A DNA stretch of 64,000 bases, taken from positions 27,718,895 through 27,782,894 of the forward strand of contig JAVDOI010000003.1 in the NCBI GenBank assembly GCA_032191485.1, in the 5' to 3' direction. Position 1 is the stretch's first letter; each line of letters opens with the position of its first letter. A program made the position numbers and the translations under genes. Under the pieces are notes generated by a model, which had not been told where the DNA came from, made no database searches, and was given only the letters and a program-made list of their open reading frames with translations. Source of the stretch: Leptoclinus maculatus (Eukaryota; Chordata; Actinopteri; Perciformes; Stichaeidae). Below, piece by piece: positions 26,852 to 64,000 of the stretch.

Positions 26852-29800
26852 TCAGAAGGCTCTGAAAAGCTGGTTCGGCATGTAACCCAGGTGGAGGAAG
26901 GAAGACTGGGCTTCTCTCTCGAGGGTCGCCAGCTCCTGGACCGTCGGGGCCAGAGCATCCACGTGGCCCTTGTAGTTACCACCTTGGAAAGAGCAACAGG
27001 GGAATTAACAGCCAACACACACGATAACTATAGATATTTTGAATAGTGTACTGGAAGATTGTTTACTATTCATAAAGCCAGTGTGGCCACAACATGCTCG
27101 TACAAAGGGGTCCCTGTAGAGCACACATACCTCCCAAAGCCTTGCGCTGACCATAGGTGACCTTTCCATCGAAATCATCGAGGGGTACTTTGATGTCTGG
27201 CTCACACTGGGTGATGGTGCACTTTAGATGCTCCTCAACATCTGACAGGAGCTGTGGTGAGAGGGAAGGGAATAAAAGAAAGGACACAAGTAGAACTGAA
27301 AGTTGCATGATGGGTATTATGTTGATTGAAGTTTGTGTCCGCGTCTTTGTTCACCTCTTTCTCGTTGTACCAGATGGTGCAACCTCCGTCCTCCTTCAGC
27401 CGGGTGTTGTAGCAGCCTCTGCCTCGGTTCGCGCAAACGTGGTACCACACCTGCACAAATAGAAACATTTTATTTGACCTATTTTTGTAAAATAATCTAA
27501 ATTAATCAGCGGCATATTTTCTATAATCCAGCCAACCTTCTCCTTCTCCATTGCAACCAAGGAGATGGCCAGTCCCATTCTGCGAGTTAAAAAGGAAATG
27601 AGATGATTTTTTTCAGTCAATCGTATAATTCTGTCTTTCCCGTTGAATCATGATGCGATGAGACATTTTAAGATATATTCTGTAACAGTTGCAATCTAGA
27701 TGAATTCGATTTTTCAAACATAATCATGTGGTGATGTAAGAAAATACAAATTTCCCACACCACACAAATCATGAAAGTTCATGTTTACCTCTCGGCTCTT
27801 CCAACTCTTCCAATACGATGGACGTAGTTCTGCTTCTCGTCTGGCAGGGTGACGTTAATCACTGGAGAGAAAAAGATGGAGAGAGTGGACTTGCATATAC
27901 AACATACAGCAAAGCAATCTTTTGTAATGAACACTGTATTTAATGTAGGAATGCAAGTTGCAAATTGAATATATTCACCATAAGGAACTCCGTGGACGTC
28001 GATTCCTCTGGCAGCGACGTCTGTGCAGACCAAGAGCCTCACTTCCTTTTTCTGAGAACGCAAGAAGATCTTTGAACATCGCTAGACTGGTTGTAAATCG
28101 AGAAAGGGTAATTAAACAGCTGATGTCCTTTTACCTTGAAGCGCTCCAAGTTAGTTTTCCTCTCGTTCGGCTTACGATCCCCATGCAGACAGACACAGGA
28201 GAGCTGGTGGCTTTTACTGTCTGGACCTAAAAAAAAAGAAGACACCAATTATACTTTGTCATGGAGTCAAACATGGATTACGTCATTATTTAGAACGTGT
28301 GTCCGGTGATGCCTCTTACCTCCTCCTTGCTGAATGAAGTACTGCTCCATGTTGTCACAGTCGATCTTGGTGCGGCAGAAGATGATGGCCTGGTCCATCT
28401 TGTGCTCTTTGATGGCCCTCACCGTGTACTCGCCCTTCAGCATCTTGATGGCTTCCGACCACATTTCTAAAAAAAAAAACGCACACGTACACTTTTTTTT
28501 TGTTTGTTTCTCAATCACGACTCCTGAAAGGAAAGGACTAAAACGATATCCGTGTTGTCGTTCATGGGATGAACACACATCACACTAGAGGGACGGTCTG
28601 TGCTTCCTTTCTGCTCTCACCTGCGGAATTGGCTCCTGGCCTGGTGTTATCTTTGGCATGGACTTCATCGGTCTATCCAACACAAATCGAAAGGAGAAAA
28701 GCTTTGTCAGCACATTAGTCTAAACGGAGAGAAACAACAACGTACGAGCTTAAAAAAAATGTGTTGAATCTTGAATGTCTCTGGGCCAACACGAGGGACT
28801 CACCCGGATGTGGTTCTTGCCGAGCTGCTCCCAGAGGCGATCCTTCTTAGGATTTACAGGCACCACCACGTGGTGGACACTCTCGGGGACAGAGTCCTCC
28901 CCCTTCAGGTCCACCCAAGTGGGAAAGTGCATGATACGCTCAGACAGCTTCTTCACGTCGAACGAGTGCAGCGTGGCTGAACACACGATCACCTGGAAGA
29001 GAAGACATCAACTGATGCACATGGACAGAACTGCCATAGTTCAAATGGACTCCCCCCCCCCTATCTTACAGCAATAAAACACATTTCATCTTTGCACCAC
29101 GACTGCTTTGACTTTCATCTGAGGGTGTGGTTTAAGTGCCTACATTTTATTTATCGCCACACACGCATTTTACCTGCAGTCTTTTGCCGTCAGAAGTGAC
29201 CTGAGGGATTTGGTTATGGATCCTGTTGATAAAGTCTGTGTAGCCTGCGGACAGCAGGCCGTCCTGAGGGACACAGAGAACAGAGACCGATGGTGAGGGA
29301 CTTCAGCCACCATTCACGACAGTATTCGTACTTTGTAGGACCGGGAAAATTCAATCCTTTTGATGTGACAGGAAATACTGTTGATGTGTTCAACTTGTAC
29401 GTACACACTCATCCAGGACTAGGAAGCGGACTTGGGACAGACTGAGCTTCCCAGTAGATATGAGGTCGTCCAGTCTTCCTGGTGTTCCCACCACAATGTC
29501 AATCTAATTATAAGATGACACAAAAAACATGGCAAAGTAATGACGTCTGTTAGTTAAAACTGTTTAAACTCTGTTTTTAAATATCAAATGTTTGTTTGGA
29601 GGCAGTACATGTCACCTACCCCCTGTTCCAGAGCAGCCAGCTGGTCTTTGGCAGCCACGCCACCAATCACCAGCAGGTTCCTGTAGGGACAAATATACCC
29701 ACGTCAACGATGAAGCCCTGGCTCCATCTTCTGGTATAAAACCAGAATTACAACGCAGCATGCAATGACTTCACTGTTATAAATGCTTCAGGATGGATTT

Positions 29801-32195
29801 TGATGTGGCTCGGTGTTTTTAAAAAGTACCGACACGTGCATTTTCTGCACAATTCACGGTATCCCCGATATTCGTGCCGACCAACGTGGACACCAGCGGT
29901 GTGGAGTCGTACCTGAGTTTGGGGTTGTCCACGTGTTTCCCACACTGCTTGACATTGTTGAGGGTTTGTTCGGCCAATTCCTTCGACGGCTCCAGGATCA
30001 GTGCTTTGGGTGCGTTGGAGGATGCTTTCGCCTGACTCACTTTGGCACTGCCTGCACCGACACAGAGCAAAGACAGTTATTACACATCGAATACACCAGT
30101 GAGACCGTCGTAGTGGTGATCGATGCATAGCATAGTTTGTTTTCTTGCTGCACCTGAAATGAGGTTACATCCACACACCTGCTTGAGAAGATTTGACTGT
30201 GTGGCCCTCTGAGGCCTGGTCCAAGGCAACGAACCCACTCCTCGGGGCATTTTTAAAGTCTTCTCCTCCGAAGTTGAACTTCAGCTCTGCATTCTGGCAA
30301 ACAGATCAGGAAAAGAGCCATTTGTACGGTGCAAATCCGACAGCCGTTTTTGTTTGTTTTGTACCATTATTTTTGATGCGGTACCTTGAGCACACAGGAG
30401 GCAAAGAAGGGCTGAGTCTGCACATTTTGTGGGATCTCAAAAGCCACACCCAGGTCATTGCCTGACAGAAGAAAACAGAGAGAAAGAAACGTGAGTAATG
30501 TTGCCATTTAACGCCGAGCCCAGATGTTTTACATAATCATGACGGTGAGAGTGAGACAGCACCATTTTTAGAGAAGGAAATCTGGCCCTTGTCTAGGTCC
30601 AAGTAGCATCCAATAGTGTCATGCATGGTAAACTCCTGCAAAGAGAAAAGATGTTTGAAAATGATCCTCACAACTGTTTACATACATATAAATATTGCCT
30701 GATTAAGTGTCACCTCTCCATAGCTGTCAAACTGCTTGTTGTTGGATTTCTTCCCAGTCCCACCAAAACCAAAACCGTACTTATCAGTTCCTGAAAAGAA
30801 AAGAGTTTGTGAGAATTGGGTTATATTTTTCTCCTCTTTAGACCATTCATGTTCTAATCTACAGCATGGAGATTGTGAAGTGGAGAGGAGCGGAGCGTAC
30901 CCAAGTCCAGGGCGGCCTGACTGGTGGACCAGCCAATGCGACACAAACCCTGGTCATGGCAGGTCACCTCATAGTAGTACTTCCCTGGACACAGAAAGAC
31001 AAATAAAGCAATTGCAAAGACATGAAATGATCCTTCCTTTGCAAGTCTATCAAAGAAATATTCCACTCCCTGTGAAATGCACGCATGTTGTCTTGAAATC
31101 CTTATATTGTGTTGAGGTACTTGTGTGCATTACAAACCTTTGGTGACCCCTTTAGTAGAGCGACAGCCGTGCCACTCTTTAAACTCCCTGCTCTGGCAGC
31201 ACATACCATCTGCACCAATCGCTGGAGAGGAAAAAAAACAAACAGAAAGTGATAATGAGGAGAGGTGACAAAGAACAAAGCTGCAATGTGGCATCACATG
31301 CTTATCTTCATCCTCTTACCAAAGGCTGCACTGCGGTCATAAGGATTCATCTGCCAATTGTTGAAAACTGAAGGAAAACAGAGTAGGTTAACTATCTGCA
31401 GAGCACAAACCACTGCTTTTATAATAGTTTGTATTATTAGACCAGAGCTCTGTACAATGTTATGAACATGTTTTAGCCGGACTATCAAACACACAGATAT
31501 TAAAGTGGTCTCACTAGCTCCTCCAGTCTTGATGGAGGCTCTGCCCTTCTTGCCCTCCTGCTGATCCTTCAGGGTCTCATACACGACCTGGATCACTGGG
31601 ATACTGAAGGCCTGAGGACGACAAGGATTACACTTATTCTTTAAATATGTCACTTGGCCTGATGTGGTTGATGCAAACTGCAGAGGTACAGCAGCATTTC
31701 AAACTGAGTGGCTGTCATGTACTTACCCCTGTTTTACCGCTACCAGTCTCTGCTGCCTAAAAAATCAAATAAAAATAGATTAAAAACTTACTGTATACAA
31801 ACTTACTGACTGAGACAACCAGAAAGAAAAAGGTAAACCTACCATGAGTACATCTCCTCCACCAAGAATCAGGGGAATAGACTCTGCCTGGATGTCAGTA
31901 GGTAGCCTGAAATCCAACGGTTGGAATACATCAGTTCATTGTCAACTGTAACAGGCAACAGAAATATGGACATACATGACAATATGGACATGGCTTTGTA
32001 GAGAGACTTACAGCCAGCCCAGCTCCTCCACAGCCTGCGCGATTTCAGGCATAACGCCCATTTCTGTTGGACAGAAGACATGTTTTATTACGTTCGTACG
32101 TCCACGTAGCTTTTAAAAGCTGTTTGGAGTTGAAGTGAAATGCGAATGCGACGTCAACATCATGAAGTTGATATATTCTTACCAGAAAACGCCAT
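26852..32195 (-). CDS. ddx1: ATP-dependent RNA helicase DDX1
   Basis: The 26 coding exons I placed sum to 2220 nt, giving 739 residues, against 740 in human. DDX1 is an SF2 helicase that works with the RTCB tRNA ligase complex and in RNA export and repair of RNA-DNA hybrids. Visible motifs in order: Q-motif region (LPTDIQAESIP, about 23-33), Walker A (AAETGSGKTG, about 44-53), the SPRY domain inserted between motifs I and Ia (about 85-260, with GCYLDLDKGQ), motif Ia (EPSKELAEQ), Ib (GTPGR), motif II (about 369-372), III (SAT), V (TDVAARGID) and VI (HRIGRVGRAER), then the conserved tail GYMPNQLFRAF. Motif II reads DECD, not DEAD, in the best splice model. The gene is divergent from nbas. Confidence 0.97.
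26852..32195 (-). other. ddx1: ddx1 coding exon map
   Basis: Exons in transcript order (window coordinates): 32183-32195, 32012-32063, 31843-31906, 31727-31756, 31515-31611, 31320-31367, 31138-31221, 30901-30984, 30714-30790, 30563-30635, 30385-30461, 30179-30293, 29913-30051, 29620-29680, 29405-29503, 29174-29263, 28804-28992, 28621-28672, 28320-28466, 28135-28226, 27979-28051, 27789-27861, 27537-27579, 27355-27450, 27131-27251, 26852-26982. Each boundary was set by AG acceptor and GT donor plus reading-frame continuity. Phases close exactly to the stop at 26852-26854. The Walker A loop sits alone in the 30-nt exon 31727-31756. Confidence 0.9.
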
Positions 32196-32532
32196 TATCG
32201 CTGCTGCGATTGCAATTTCACCGGATGTAACGTGTTCAGAATTGTCGGCTCGGTGCAACTCGTTTAGCGGACTAGCCCGACAGCCGAGCAACCTTATGTC
32301 ATTAGTTCCGTTTACTGAACTAGTTCGTAAAATAGGTTAAATATTTTACTACACGCATTGCTTTTTGGGCAATATACATTTCTGTTAATATCATACAATA
32401 GTAGGCAAAGTCAAGCTTTGAAACAGCGTCTCTTGAGTGGTTAAAGTACATTTTACAAACGCGGTTTCTTTGATGTATTTTGTCCAGTGCTACTCGCCGT
32501 AGATCTTTTTTTGACAGCCTGTTCAAGTAAAC
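32196..32532. promoter_or_regulatory. Shared divergent promoter region of ddx1 and nbas
   Basis: Only 337 bp separate the two start codons on opposite strands, so both 5' UTRs and core promoters must fit here or overlap. I see no canonical TATA box. The ddx1-proximal half has several CpGs and a short repeated CGACAGCCGAGC-like sequence. The nbas-proximal half is AT-rich. Start sites cannot be placed from sequence alone. Confidence 0.7.

Positions 32533-64000
<31,468 letters not shown>

Noticed and set aside
29409..29503. Alternative ddx1 donor GA/GTGTGT at the motif II exon
   Set aside because: It shifts the frame against the next exon; the GTACGT donor at 29405 keeps the frame and a total length matching the family.

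Overview
The window looks like a teleost fish genome. It carries two conserved vertebrate genes with GT-AG introns, long CA/GT/CT/AT microsatellites, Tc1-like and hAT DNA transposon remains, and a Ty3/gypsy integrase remnant. The anchor is the head-to-head pair ddx1 (minus strand, 26 coding exons, complete) and nbas (plus strand, first 21 coding exons, running off the right edge). Their start codons are 337 bp apart. To my knowledge the same neighbours lie head-to-head in human.

Layout. 1-860: AT-rich, no gene. About 970-3252: a degraded copy of the 3' flank of ddx1, ending in a copy of the last 15 ddx1 codons. 3311-6014: a CpG-dense 16-bp minisatellite with higher-order structure and a local inversion. 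6015-8390: nested transposon debris (hAT end, Tc1-like 3' half, gypsy integrase, possible LTR). 8917-10089: a non-autonomous hAT element with an 8-bp target duplication. 10993-20997 (minus): a huge uninterrupted ORF of 3334 codons with a probable upstream exon at 21853-21913. 23282-24935: a foldback element with long inverted arms. About 24790-26851: the resident copy of the duplicated ddx1 3' flank. 26852-32195: ddx1. 32196-32532: shared promoter region. 32533 to the end: nbas, whose introns hold a second hAT element, an intronic templated insertion and many microsatellites.

The most unusual object is the 3334-residue protein. It has 15 divergent copies of an approximately 80-residue module, 12 of them in three near-identical coding units of about 2.25 kb. 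It also has three copies of a Cys/His-rich knuckle. It ends in 24 tandem 11-residue repeats, of which 23 keep a psi-K-x-E sumoylation consensus. An N-terminal acidic VVEVDD stretch resembles a SUMO-interacting motif. I do not recognise the family. A SUMO-scaffold role is an inference from motif content only.

DDX1 (an RNA helicase of the tRNA ligase complex) and NBAS (an ER tether of the NRZ complex with a role in nonsense-mediated decay) are housekeeping genes. Nothing in the sequence ties the giant gene to them functionally. It lies between two copies of the ddx1 3' flank, so local duplication has shaped this interval.
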